From: Akkermansia biwaensis
Lineage (GTDB): Bacteria; Verrucomicrobiota; Verrucomicrobiia; Verrucomicrobiales; Akkermansiaceae
Length of the DNA: 64,000 bases
Direction of reading: 5' to 3'
NCBI RefSeq assembly: GCF_026072915.1
Contig: NZ_AP025943.1
Coordinates: 620,001 to 684,000, forward strand
Part shown: positions 50,489-63,629 of the stretch, piece by piece
How the letters are laid out: each line of letters begins with the position of its first letter
Position numbering within the stretch: the stretch's first letter is position 1
The notes under the pieces: generated by a model
Database searches by the model: none
Seen by the model: only the letters and a program-made list of their open reading frames with translations
What the model was told of the DNA's origin: nothing
Translations under genes and position numbers: made by a program

Positions 50489-53047
50489 TCAATTCTCGTT
50501 CTTCTTCAGAATCATTTCTCCCTGGGAATCCGCTCCGGACGCGCCGCTCACCTCCGCTTTCAGCGTATAGGAATCCAGATTGGTGCGGTACTTCTTCAAA
50601 ACAAGCGTATAGGAATTCCTGTTATTCTCCACGCCGGTCCACCCTTCGTGAACATCTGCGGCCACTTCCCAGTCGCCTTCGTACAATTTGACGGAATGAA
50701 TCTTCAAGGCACTGGAGCCTCCCTTCCACTGGAACGTGGCTGTGTAAGTGCCCGGAGCATCCACCCGGTCCGTTACATCAAACTGCAACGGGGAACCCTG
50801 TTTCAAATCCCAGGCGAGTCCCGATGAATGCTTCTCGTCCCGACACAGCGAGTCGAGCACTTTCTGCCGAGCTTTCATCACCCGGTTGGCTACCGCCAGA
50901 ACATCTCCGAACGGAACAACCGGATACACCTTGCCATTGCCGGCGAATGACAATTCCTCCCGAACTGTTTTATCCAAAAAAGAGGCATCCGCGGCAGCAC
51001 GGTCCTTCTTCCCGGTCAGCACTTCCAACTGGGACTCAAAAAAATTCTTCCACCGGGGCAGATAAAAATCGGCCACCAATCCGGCCCACTGCCTGTTCGA
51101 GTAATCGTTCAGTGCCCTGGGCGCCTGGTCGATCCACGTTGTCAGCAGCATCTTGGCGGAACGATCCATCAGGGCTTTCTCCTGGCGGGTTTCCCCCCAA
51201 TTCAGCGCCTTTTCTTGCCAAGTCCCCAGCAGGAACTGCCTGTCCGTCGCCAGAACCGCATCCATATCCGTGATCAGGGACAGAAAAACCTGTACCTGTT
51301 TTTTGTAGCCGGTAACATCCCTCGCATCAAAAGCGGCCCGAACCCGCTGAAGCTGGTAAAAGGCGGCATCGGCAAGCACTTGGCGGACCAGGTCCACCAG
51401 ATCATAGCGGAACGTCTCTTCTTTCACCAGCGACGGCTGTTCATTGGCTGCCTTCAAATAATCGCGCGCCGCGCTGACGATATCCCCCAGACGATAATAT
51501 CTTTCCCCGCTGGACCAGGTGGAAGCCTTGCGGACATTCCAGGCCGGACGGGCGCAGACAATGGACTCCGTGCATCCCTCCTGGGAACGGACGGGACTGT
51601 AAATGGAGGAAGAGAGGACTCCCAAGGCATGGACAACTGATTCCGGAGCCTTGCCGTAGCGCTGAAGAGCATATTGCCGGAGCCATTCCTTGACGGGGAT
51701 ATCCTCCAGGGTCCACAGGCGGTCGCAAAACAGGGCATAATGAAGAGGATTTGTTTCAAGACCTTCGGACAAAACTCCCATGCCCGTCAATCCCTTGTCC
51801 ATGTGTGCGGATAAATCGCTTCCCAACCGCGACAACAGGGGAATGCCTCCGTACATTCCCGTATTGCCGCCGAAATTGGACAACTCGCACCAGACCCAGG
51901 GAATGCCGTCAAAGGTCCTTAAATTCTTTCCTCCGTCGGCCATATCCTTGGTCAACTGCAAAACCAGCGCATGCTTCGGATCCATGCCATTCAACAATTC
52001 GCGGGAAGGATTACCTCCCCATGCCTGAATCACCCACGTAGAACCGGGAGAAGCCTTCTGCATGGCCTTCTGGACGGCCTCCGCCGCCTGTGTCACATTG
52101 ATATTCCCCTTGCTCCCCCCTTCGTGAAACAGATCGCCGCCGAACATTTTTCCGGAAATACCGTACACCTTGCGAAGGGAACGATACCAATCCTCCGCCA
52201 GCTTGGGAAATGCCTCGCACGTCGGGTCGACAATCCAGGGACGCTTGAAATTGACCCATTCCCCCTGCGGAATTAACTTCAATCCTTTCATTCGGACATT
52301 CTCCGCAAAATCTGCGGGAACAAACCCCACATACCCCTGGAGGACGGGAGTCATGCCCAGTTGCTCCATGCGGGACACGATCCGTTTCCCCAACTGTGCC
52401 ATCCTATCGATCTGGCGCTGGGAGAGCGGACCGCCGTGTCCCTCCAGATTACCCATGTTCCACCAGGCGGCAAACGCCGGATTGGGAATAAAGCGGATGG
52501 CCTTGTCCCTGGGATATCCCAGGCCGATCAAAAAATCTTCCCAGGTCTTCTCCAATCCGGCCGTCACCAGGGCATGGGTGAAACCGTTCAAAGCCAGAAA
52601 ATCAATTTCCTGCTGCCACCTCTTCCAGTCCCAGAAAGCCGTCGTGTAAGACAAGGTGCAATAATTGTAGGCAAAAACAGTCTTCCAGGGAGACTCAATC
52701 GTAACAGGTCTTGCAGGAGCCGGCAATGGGGAAGGCAGGGCAAGCCGGTTGCCGTTCCACGACAAATGAACCTTGGCAATATTTTTCAAATACCAACCAT
52801 AGCCGGCTATCAGGTGCCGCACGTCGGAAGCCTCCACCCGAATGGAGCCTGGGATCCCAGAAATCGTGATCCTGTTTTGTAAGGCGGGATTGAGCTTGAA
52901 TGACACAGCACCTTTGGCGGAGGGAGTCACACGCTCCACCACTCCTTCCGCCGCCTCTACCGGAGAAACATCCGCCGGAACCGCCAAAACTACAGGAGCG
53001 GCAGTCAATCCTAAAACGGAACAAACGGAAGCATAGCGTGAAATCAT
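50489..53047 (-). CDS. secreted GH89 alpha-N-acetylglucosaminidase
   Basis: 852 residues: signal peptide (SVLGLTAAPVVLAVPA), an N-terminal NAGLU beta domain, and a catalytic TIM barrel (about 110-450) with YNYCTLSYTTAFWDWKRWQ, FAAWWNMGNLEGHGGPL, MFGGDLFHEGG (likely acid/base Glu) and WVWCELSNFGGNTGMYGG. A C-terminal helical domain follows. GH89 enzymes remove terminal alpha-GlcNAc, a cap found on gastric mucin O-glycans, which fits a mucin-degrading lifestyle. Extra C-terminal residues (about 750-840) form a probable beta-sandwich. The TATAAT at 53055-53060 lies seven bases before the ATG. Confidence 0.9.
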   Translation of the reverse strand: MISRYASVCSVLGLTAAPVVLAVPADVSPVEAAEGVVERVTPSAKGAVSFKLNPALQNRITISGIPGSIRVEASDVRHLIAGYGWYLKNIAKVHLSWNGNRLALPSPLPAPARPVTIESPWKTVFAYNYCTLSYTTAFWDWKRWQQEIDFLALNGFTHALVTAGLEKTWEDFLIGLGYPRDKAIRFIPNPAFAAWWNMGNLEGHGGPLSQRQIDRMAQLGKRIVSRMEQLGMTPVLQGYVGFVPADFAENVRMKGLKLIPQGEWVNFKRPWIVDPTCEAFPKLAEDWYRSLRKVYGISGKMFGGDLFHEGGSKGNINVTQAAEAVQKAMQKASPGSTWVIQAWGGNPSRELLNGMDPKHALVLQLTKDMADGGKNLRTFDGIPWVWCELSNFGGNTGMYGGIPLLSRLGSDLSAHMDKGLTGMGVLSEGLETNPLHYALFCDRLWTLEDIPVKEWLRQYALQRYGKAPESVVHALGVLSSSIYSPVRSQEGCTESIVCARPAWNVRKASTWSSGERYYRLGDIVSAARDYLKAANEQPSLVKEETFRYDLVDLVRQVLADAAFYQLQRVRAAFDARDVTGYKKQVQVFLSLITDMDAVLATDRQFLLGTWQEKALNWGETRQEKALMDRSAKMLLTTWIDQAPRALNDYSNRQWAGLVADFYLPRWKNFFESQLEVLTGKKDRAAADASFLDKTVREELSFAGNGKVYPVVPFGDVLAVANRVMKARQKVLDSLCRDEKHSSGLAWDLKQGSPLQFDVTDRVDAPGTYTATFQWKGGSSALKIHSVKLYEGDWEVAADVHEGWTGVENNRNSYTLVLKKYRTNLDSYTLKAEVSGASGADSQGEMILKKNEN

Positions 53048-53144
53048 GGCAATGATTATACATTCAGTACCCTGCCCCGTCTTTCAAAAACAATCCCCGC
53101 CATGAGGAAAATCCCGACATCTTTTACTTTATCTTGTTTTCCAG

Positions 53145-53294
53145 TGGTCCTTAAGTTCCGTGGTTCTTTTCAAGTGTTCGTTACAATTTTTTAGTGGACA
53201 TATTGGCCGTAATGGTGCCGACATCAAACTCTCTTTGTCCCTTAAGTTTCCGGAGCCCCCTCTGTCCCTTAAGTTTACCGTGTCCCTTAGGTCC
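53145..53294. repeat. degenerate TGTCCCTTAAGTTT repeats
   Basis: Copies at 53145 (TGGTCCTTAAGTTCCG), 53236 (TGTCCCTTAAGTTTCCG), 53263 (TGTCCCTTAAGTTTACCG) and 53281 (TGTCCCTTAGGTCC), unevenly spaced. Confidence 0.55.
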
Positions 53295-53352
53295 ATTGAG
53301 TCCATTAATATCTTAATGGCATGTTTAAATGGGTTGTTTTCAAGAAAAAGAA

Positions 53353-53387
53353 CAAGCCCCTGGAGTTGTTTAAACTCCAGGGGCTTG
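53353..53387 (-). terminator. terminator of the rRNA operon
   Basis: CAAGCCCCTGGAGT pairs with ACTCCAGGGGCTTG; on the minus strand it is followed by TTCTTTTTC. Confidence 0.85.
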
Positions 53388-53399
53388 ATGGTAAAAAAT

Positions 53400-53514
53400 C
53401 CCGGCGGCGACCTACTCTTGCGGGACCTATCGTCCGACTACCATTGGCGCGGCAGCGTTTCACTTCCGGGTTCGGAACGGGACCGGGTGGGACCACTGCG
53501 CTCTGGCCACCGGG
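53400..53514 (-). rRNA. rrf: 5S ribosomal RNA
   Basis: About 115 bases on the minus strand. The ends CCCGGTGG and CCGCCGGG pair as helix I, and the interior has CCGAACCCGGAAGTGAAAC, the conserved loop B/C region. Confidence 0.92.
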
Positions 53515-53769
53515 CTTCAGGGGGGAGCTTCTCTGTTGGGAGGGGCTTCATCCTGCCTGCCCGGCGCCCTTGTTAGGGGTGCTTTTTTGGGGGGGATTTT
53601 TTTAGTGTTTGTTGTGTGGCAAGGAGATTTTCTTCCTGTTTAAGGTGAATGTGTTATTGGGAAGGGGGTCAGCGTAAACTGACATCTGCGTGGCTGGTGG
53701 TGTTATTTCATGCATATGGTGAATAGGACATTTGGTAAGTTGTATTCACGATTGGGAGTGTGATGTAAT

Positions 53770-56610
<2,841 letters not shown>

Positions 56611-56815
56611 GCAAAAGTTTTTTACCACTCCTACAATACCACAAAGCCCTTTCGTGACTTACTGTATTGTCTTTTTATCTTGGTATGCATGTTTTTGTGT
56701 TGTTGTAGTTGTTGTTATTCAACTACCCACTTGTTGGAAAGCGATTGCTTCTCAGCAATCGTTTTCTTTGCCACGCAGATGTCAATTTTCGTCTTCCTTC
56801 CAATAAGCAATTTCT

Positions 56816-56892
56816 TGGTGGGCCTGACAGGACTTGAACCTGTGACCCCGCGCTTATCAAGCGCGTGCTCTAACCAACTGAGCTACAGGCCC
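56816..56892 (-). tRNA. tRNA-Ile (anticodon GAU)
   Basis: Minus strand GGGCCTGTAGCTCAGTTGG..., anticodon loop CTTGATAAG gives GAT, T loop GGTTCAAGTCC, encoded CCA. It lies in the 16S-23S spacer. Confidence 0.96.
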
Positions 56893-56923
56893 GGCTTGGG
56901 TCTCTTGCAGTTGATAGGGAATA

Positions 56924-56966
56924 GGTAACAGTTAATAGTTAACAAGTAATGGTTAATAGTTAACAG
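56924..56966. repeat. GTTAAC-type palindromic short repeat in the rRNA spacer
   Basis: GTTAATAGTTAAC occurs twice (56931-56943 and 56952-56964). The 17-mer ACAGTTAATAGTTAACA at 56928-56944 is identical to 10801-10817. It lies between tRNA-Ile and tRNA-Ala. Confidence 0.6.
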
Positions 56967-56998
56967 TTCTTTTCCTCTTTCAACCCGCTTACCGAAAC

Positions 56999-57074
56999 TG
57001 GTGGAGGCACGGGGACTCGAACCCCGGACATCCAGCTTGCAAAGCTGGCGCTCTACCAACTGAGCTATACCCCC
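56999..57074 (-). tRNA. tRNA-Ala (anticodon UGC)
   Basis: Minus strand GGGGGTATAGCTCAGTTGG..., anticodon loop CTTTGCAAG gives TGC, T arm GGGGTTCGAGTCCCC, encoded CCA. It is the spacer tRNA nearest 16S. Confidence 0.96.
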
Positions 57075-57245
57075 AGTTGCGGTTCTTTCTGAAAAAAAGG
57101 CCGTGACGCACGTCGTACCGGCTCCGCTCAAAGGCGAGCCTGCTTTACACATCTTGTTGTAGTTCGTTGCGCTCCCTCGCGAGATACGCTTTCTCATCCC
57201 TCGGGACGAGAGCCGACCTATGCAGTCAATGCTGCACTTACTCCA

Positions 57246-58765
<1,520 letters not shown>

Positions 58766-59269
58766 ATTTTTGAAATTGCTGGACCAAATGGAATCTCTCG
58801 ATTTCATTTGCGCCATGCTTCGCAAGCTCTTCACTCGGGTTTGTCTCCCTCATGCCTCTTCGCTTATACCAGCACGGCGCGCGTCACGACCTTTTTTCCT
58901 TCCCTTGCTTCTACCAACCCTACCCTCTCAGAGCTAGGTCGCTCCTTCAAGCCGGTACTCCTCCGGGCGATTCTCATCGCTCAAAGGACGGCCCTGCGTA
59001 GGGTTCGGTAGTCATTCCCTTGAAAATCTTCTTATCGGCGCTCTCTATCTAAAAAAGCTTCCTGCAGACGGCCGGCTTCCCTTCCCATCGATCCCCTCTC
59101 CGGGTCCCTCAGGGCCGTTGGCCTTTCGTGCTGCCGCCGTGTTGGCGTGCCGAGAAGTCTACCAAAACATACTTATTTGTCAATATCGTTTGGCTATTTT
59201 TCGACAGATTTTTTCTACAATTTTAAAACTCATTGATTATAGGCATTTTAAAAAATCGTATTTTTCCAC
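58766..59269. other. rRNA operon leader and promoter region
   Basis: About 500 bases without a gene. The leader of the minus-strand rRNA transcript runs from about 59150 down to 58766 and contains several GC-rich inverted segments. Frames here are short and unconvincing. A/T-rich sequence at 59185-59270 sits upstream of the promoter, like an UP element. Confidence 0.55.
59156..59183 (-). promoter_or_regulatory. rRNA operon promoter
   Basis: Minus strand TTGACA (59178-59183), 16-base spacer, TAGACT (59156-59161), with A/T-rich sequence upstream. Confidence 0.65.
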
Positions 59270-59300
59270 AAAAAAGCCCCCTTTCACAAGGAAAGGGGGC
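59270..59300 (-). terminator. terminator of the thioredoxin/TPR gene
   Basis: GCCCCCTTTC pairs with GAAAGGGGGC, followed on the minus strand by T6. Confidence 0.9.
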
Positions 59301-59317
59301 AGAATATTTCGGCAGGC

Positions 59318-61510
59318 TTAAGCTTCCTTCTGTTTTTTCTTCATGGCGGCATATTGATGGACCAGCGGCAATTCGTGGAATGCTTTCAGGGCATCCTCTT
59401 TTGCCTGTACGTAGTCTTTTTTCTCCATGGCCATTTCCATCATGACTTGATAACAAGCGGCATTGTAGCCGCCATCGCCGCGAGTATTGGCATCCCGCAT
59501 GATTTGCAAGGCACGCCGGGAGGCATCATAACTGTTTTCCTGCATTTCATCCGAACTTCTATAGACTTTCAACATGTAGGAGGCCAGGGCGTCTTCCTGG
59601 GGAAAGCGCGAAAGCATCTTGTCCAGAATATCAACCGCCTTACGGTAATCCTTTTCCTTGACTGCCTGTCCGGCACGCATTTCAGCTACTGTGGAAGAGA
59701 AGGAGGGATTGTCGGAAAAACGCTCTGCATTTTCTTCCAGCAATTTGATGTAATCCTCATATTTTTTCTGTTTGCGGAGCTCAAAGGACTTTTTGTACAC
59801 ACCCTCAAGCTCCTGGTCGTATGCCTGGCGTTTGGCAAGCTCTTCAGTCAGTTTATCTTTGTCAAGCGTATCCCTGGCCGCCAAGTCCGCTACCCAGGAA
59901 GGCATTCTCTTGATTTCTCCAGCCCATACAACCACACCGTCACGAATGGCGGCAGACGACGGAAAGTATTGAAGTTTAAGAGAGTTAAAAAGGTCCATTA
60001 CAGAGTCATCGGAAGGAACCCCAACAGGATAGGGAGACCACATGCCGGGACGTTCCAGGCACTCCTTCACTTGTTCTTTGTTCAAAGGCCTCACCGACAG
60101 TACCAGTACTTTGACATTAGGGTGATCCAAAAGCCCGTATTTCTTCAAGACAATGTCCAGCGTATTGGCGGGAATATCCCCTACCAGCTTTCCATCCTTC
60201 GAAAAGGCTCGCCAGAAGTCAATAAAAACAGTTTTCCCGGCAGGAAGCCCCGCCAGGCCCGGATGACTGAACCAGGTTTGCTTTTTCAAGAGAGGCGTAT
60301 AAAAGGAATCTTCCTGAACCGCTTCTATTTCCTGCATCTTACGGGGCGGTTGCGGCCTGATCCCCTCCGTCGCACGGTCCAGCAAGGACTGGAGCGTTTC
60401 CTTATCTCCCGTCTGTTCCTGCAACTTTGCCCATGCTTTTCCCAAAGATGAAAGCGTAATGGCTTTTTCCATATACTCCAGAGCCTCCTTTCTCTTGCCC
60501 TGCTTTTCCCGTAATTCCGCCATCATGCGCCACGGAAGAGATGCCTCCTTGTTTCCCTTTTTCGAGATTTCAATGCAGCGGCGCAAGCACCGTTCTACCA
60601 GCGCGGCATCCAGTTTATCAGACGGCATGGTGTCTGCTTGCAGCAAGCTACCGGCCACATTGATCTGCACACGGTAATTATCTGAATATTCTTCCGTCAG
60701 GTCATTCAGGACCAATTGTGCTTCATCATATTTTCCCTGTTGCAGCAGAACATTGAAAGGTATGGTTTTCAAATAAATCAGCCTGTCCTGTGAAAATTGA
60801 TTCGATTCCTGAATCTGCTTTAAAAGGGGAGCAGCTCCCTGTCTGCCATTTTTTTGGACAAGCTGGTTGACCATCTGCCTCGTCTGCAGGAAAATCTTGT
60901 TTTCCTTGTCTCTCGCATCCGCTGTTTCGACCGGCAGGGAGGCCACTGAGAAGTCCGGCTTCAACATAGCCGTCAGCATTTCTTCCGAAAGCTTTAAGGG
61001 ATGTCCCCGCCAGATGAGTTTTCCGTTTTTAATGGCAAAAACATGTGGAATTCCATTTACTTCCAGAGGATCCAGCCATTTTGCCTTGGTGCGCTTTCCA
61101 TCCACGTCCACGGCCATGGTATAAGTGAGGGGAGTCGGCCTGTTTTTCAGAAATTCCTTCAGGTTTTCCGGAGATTTGCGATCCATCACGTTTACCCCGA
61201 TGATCTGCAGGTTTGGATTTTCCTTGAGTACCTGGTGCAGATGTTCCATATGAGGCATGGCAGCAAGACAGGGACCGCACCAGGTTGCCCAGAATTCAAA
61301 AATATACACTTTGTCCTTTTCCCATTTTTTCACGGGATCACCTTGGAGCCACACCTCCGGAATTCCATCCAGAAACATTTCAGGCAAAGCTTCCCCCGCG
61401 GCGGCAGTTTTATCTTCTTTTTTTTCAGAAGAGCCAGCCATTGAAGGCATACCCGCAGTCATCGCAAAAACTGCGGAACAGCCCAAAACAAGCAGATTAA
61501 AATTCAACAT
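59318..61510 (-). CDS. exported TlpA-like protein with two thioredoxin folds and TPR regions
   Basis: 730 residues. A hydrophobic N terminus (NLLVLGCSAVFAMTAGMPSMA) acts as signal; a Cys at position 11 could be a lipobox but is poorly placed. The first thioredoxin domain (about 45-185) has IFEFWATWCGPC (77-81) and NGIPHVFAIKNGKLIWRG. Helical TPR-like segments follow (about 200-390). A second thioredoxin-like domain (about 400-540) starts TVFIDFWRAFSKDG, lacking both cysteines, and later has YFPSSAAIRDGVVVWAG, mirroring the first. More TPR-like helices close the protein. The first domain could be a periplasmic disulfide reductase. Confidence 0.8.
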   Translation of the reverse strand: MLNFNLLVLGCSAVFAMTAGMPSMAGSSEKKEDKTAAAGEALPEMFLDGIPEVWLQGDPVKKWEKDKVYIFEFWATWCGPCLAAMPHMEHLHQVLKENPNLQIIGVNVMDRKSPENLKEFLKNRPTPLTYTMAVDVDGKRTKAKWLDPLEVNGIPHVFAIKNGKLIWRGHPLKLSEEMLTAMLKPDFSVASLPVETADARDKENKIFLQTRQMVNQLVQKNGRQGAAPLLKQIQESNQFSQDRLIYLKTIPFNVLLQQGKYDEAQLVLNDLTEEYSDNYRVQINVAGSLLQADTMPSDKLDAALVERCLRRCIEISKKGNKEASLPWRMMAELREKQGKRKEALEYMEKAITLSSLGKAWAKLQEQTGDKETLQSLLDRATEGIRPQPPRKMQEIEAVQEDSFYTPLLKKQTWFSHPGLAGLPAGKTVFIDFWRAFSKDGKLVGDIPANTLDIVLKKYGLLDHPNVKVLVLSVRPLNKEQVKECLERPGMWSPYPVGVPSDDSVMDLFNSLKLQYFPSSAAIRDGVVVWAGEIKRMPSWVADLAARDTLDKDKLTEELAKRQAYDQELEGVYKKSFELRKQKKYEDYIKLLEENAERFSDNPSFSSTVAEMRAGQAVKEKDYRKAVDILDKMLSRFPQEDALASYMLKVYRSSDEMQENSYDASRRALQIMRDANTRGDGGYNAACYQVMMEMAMEKKDYVQAKEDALKAFHELPLVHQYAAMKKKQKEA

Positions 61511-61516
61511 GGTAAA

Positions 61517-61544
61517 ACCATACTCCCGGAACCAGCCGCGTCAA
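61517..61544 (-). promoter_or_regulatory. promoter of the thioredoxin/TPR gene (leaderless)
   Basis: Minus strand TTGACG (61539-61544), 16-base spacer, TATGGT (61517-61522), six bases before the ATG. Confidence 0.6.
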
Positions 61545-61834
61545 GATTATAGAAGAGGATTTCCAGTCGGATGGCAAAACAAGATTCATTTCTCCCCGCG
61601 GCAGGAAAATTCATGCGGCGCCGGAGTACTGGAGAAGAGAAAAAATGCTAAGTATGAGCTTTTTCCCCTGAGGGCAGAAAATGTCAATTCCCCGCATCCA
61701 CATTTTTTTGAATTTCATTGGTTTTAAGAAAAAAAATTTACCTTTTAGGATAATCAAAGACAATATTATTTTCCAAAAGAGAAAACACATTAGAAAGGTC
61801 TTGCCAGATTTTTCTGAATGCGAAAAATGCGCGC
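61545..61834. other. intergenic region upstream of the HTH genes
   Basis: 290 bases; AT-rich from 61680 on. A 61-codon minus-strand frame (61738-61923) overlaps the HTH gene and looks spurious. Nothing else was recognised. Confidence 0.45.
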
Positions 61835-62179
61835 ATGGATGATATGAAGTCCAGCATCAGGAAGTTTCTGACCCTCACAAAAATGACTAGGGATGAATTC
61901 GCCGATCTTTGCGGCGTAAGCAAAAGTCAGGTTGACAAGTGGCTATCCACCGTACCCATCCCTGCTGCACGACAACGCCTCATTGCCAGAATCATGAAGG
62001 AAGAGTACGCCAAACACGCTCGTGCAGCTCAGATCAAAAATCCAAACAGCATCCATGTTCCGGTAACTCCACAGCGATATGAAAAGTTCAGATCGGAAGC
62101 GGAAAGACATGGATTAACCGTCCCGGAATGGGCCAGTGAAGCTTTGGACGCACTTTCCAACATCAAGTGCAAAAGGTAG
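61835..62179 (+). CDS. small HTH protein with ribbon-helix-like C terminus
   Basis: 114 residues (a start at 61844 is equally possible). The first half is a helix-turn-helix module, FLTLTKMTRDEFADLCGVSKSQVDKWLS, followed by PIPAARQRLIARIMKEEY. The second half, VPVTPQRYEKFRSEAERHGLTVPEWASEALD, reads like a short ribbon-helix-helix or Arc-type unit. The same two-part plan recurs in the next gene. Probably a DNA-binding regulator; targets unknown. Confidence 0.6.
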   Translation: MDDMKSSIRKFLTLTKMTRDEFADLCGVSKSQVDKWLSTVPIPAARQRLIARIMKEEYAKHARAAQIKNPNSIHVPVTPQRYEKFRSEAERHGLTVPEWASEALDALSNIKCKR

Positions 62180-62282
62180 GAAGCCGGCCCGGACGCTCAA
62201 CCCAATCATATGGAAAGGAAGAATGGAGAGCTGAATATTCAGTGCCCAACCTGCACGCAATTACCAAATCCCCAGTAATTTC

Positions 62283-62987
62283 ATGTCAGACGACGAAATA
62301 CGCGCCACAGTCAGAGAATGGCTTCAATGCCAGCATTGTAAGTCCTATCAACTGGCCGGGAAAATAGGAATCCGCCCTCAGACGTTTTACGCCCAGATGA
62401 GCGTACGCAAAATATCCGATAATACCAAAAGAGCGCTCGCCCGGATTATTCCAGCGCTGATGTCTGAGCCCGATTTGCGCCTGCCGTCTTTTCCGGATAG
62501 AAACGACCCCGAACGCCTCAAAGTCAAGGAGTGGCTCAAAGCTCATGGTAAAACGCGGCAGTGGCTGGCGAAACAATGCCGGGTTTCCGTTCGGACCGTG
62601 CATACCTGGTTTTCAGCCCGCGGAAGAATTCCAGCCACGCAGTCCCTGTTTATTGAGAAGCTGATGCAGGAAAATGTTTCACGACCTATGCCCCCGCATG
62701 CGTTTTCCGTCAATTTTTCCGAGGCGGAGATGTCCATCATCCATAAATTCCAGAAACTTCATCCCAGCATAGACTTGAACACGTACGGCATGTACAAGAT
62801 TCTGGAATTGTGTATCCACACGCTTTTACAGGACGAACACAGCCGCCCCGAATTCGTGCCGGCCTCTCCCAGCATTCCGGGAAATTGCCCTCAAACGGCT
62901 GAAAGACCTTTTCCTGCAGGGAGACAGAACGCGGGCATGCTCCATAAAAGGCAAACCCCGCAAGCTTGCGGCTTACGAGGTTCATAA
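62283..62987 (+). CDS. double-HTH protein related to the upstream gene
   Basis: 234 residues. Two tandem HTH modules: REWLQCQHCKSYQLAGKIG (about 11-30) and KEWLKAHGKTRQWLAKQCR (about 81-100), the latter followed by VSVRTVHTWFSARGRIPAT. Then comes FSVNFSEAEMSIIHKFQKLH, the position of the ribbon-helix-like part in the upstream protein. So it looks like a duplication of the upstream gene's N-terminal module. The last 40 residues are low in structure, overlap the tRNA-Arg terminator, and the stop abuts the CCA of that tRNA. Function unknown. Confidence 0.6.
   Translation: MSDDEIRATVREWLQCQHCKSYQLAGKIGIRPQTFYAQMSVRKISDNTKRALARIIPALMSEPDLRLPSFPDRNDPERLKVKEWLKAHGKTRQWLAKQCRVSVRTVHTWFSARGRIPATQSLFIEKLMQENVSRPMPPHAFSVNFSEAEMSIIHKFQKLHPSIDLNTYGMYKILELCIHTLLQDEHSRPEFVPASPSIPGNCPQTAERPFPAGRQNAGMLHKRQTPQACGLRGS
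62951..62975 (-). terminator. hairpin downstream of tRNA-Arg
   Basis: Perfect 14-base palindrome CCGCAAGCTTGCGG (62958-62971), followed on the minus strand by GGTTTGCCTTTTA; weak T tract. It lies inside the 3' end of the double-HTH gene. Confidence 0.45.
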
Positions 62988-63064
<77 letters not shown>

Positions 63065-63143
63065 ATGGCGTGGAAGGAGAGTAGCAAAGATGCTCTCGGC
63101 TTGGCAAGCCCGTATCTGTAAAAAACGGCGTTCCGGCTACCGT

Positions 63144-63629
63144 TCAGGCATTATCCGGAAAAGACATGCCCGCAAGTTCCTGTCCGAATTTTCCCACCAG
63201 AGGTTCCTGATGGGAGAACATCCGCTCTCTTTCCTCTGGCTCCGTGTCGATGTAACCGTGCAGATGCAACAGGCCATGCACCATGTACCGGAAGAGTTCC
63301 CGGCAAACGGGTTCGTTGTATTCCACCGCCTGGCGAACGGCGGTATCATAGCTGACGACGATTTCCCCCAATCCGTCTCCATGAGGGAAGGTGATAACGT
63401 CCGTTTCAGAGGGATCATCCAGAAAACGGGCATGCACATCCCGGATGGAGTCATCATCCACGATACTTATTTCCACTTCCTCCAGACCGGAGAGGACGGG
63501 AACAGGGCCTTCGGGCAAGGCCAGTACGGCAGGCAGGCAGTTATTCACGGCCAAAGACAGGGATCCCATGACGGCAGACGGAATGCGCCCTTCCTCCAAA
63601 TGGCTGTAAAGTTCAAGATGCGGTTTCAT
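63144..63629 (-). CDS. ybeY: endoribonuclease YbeY (16S rRNA maturation)
   Basis: 161 residues from ATG 63629 (MKPHLELYSHLEEG). YbeY is a zinc-dependent RNase needed for 16S 3' processing and ribosome quality control. VEISIVDDDSIRDVHARFLDDPSETDVITFP and YMVHGLLHLHGYIDTEPEE, each cut from one domain, define it. The third metal ligand of the usual HGxxHxxGxDH is Asp here (HGLLHLHGYID), as seen in some other phyla. It overlaps the upstream HD-hydrolase gene by 17 bases, the usual pgpH-ybeY arrangement. The longer frame to 63695 is rejected. Confidence 0.92.
   Translation of the reverse strand: MKPHLELYSHLEEGRIPSAVMGSLSLAVNNCLPAVLALPEGPVPVLSGLEEVEISIVDDDSIRDVHARFLDDPSETDVITFPHGDGLGEIVVSYDTAVRQAVEYNEPVCRELFRYMVHGLLHLHGYIDTEPEERERMFSHQEPLVGKFGQELAGMSFPDNA

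Larger units (their letters stand above)
53048..53399. other. gene-free region between GH89 and the rRNA operon, with degenerate repeats
   Basis: Holds the GH89 -10 element (TATAAT, minus, 53055-53060), four degenerate TGTCCCTTAAGT-type repeats (53145-53294) and the rRNA terminator (53353-53387). No gene. Confidence 0.6.
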
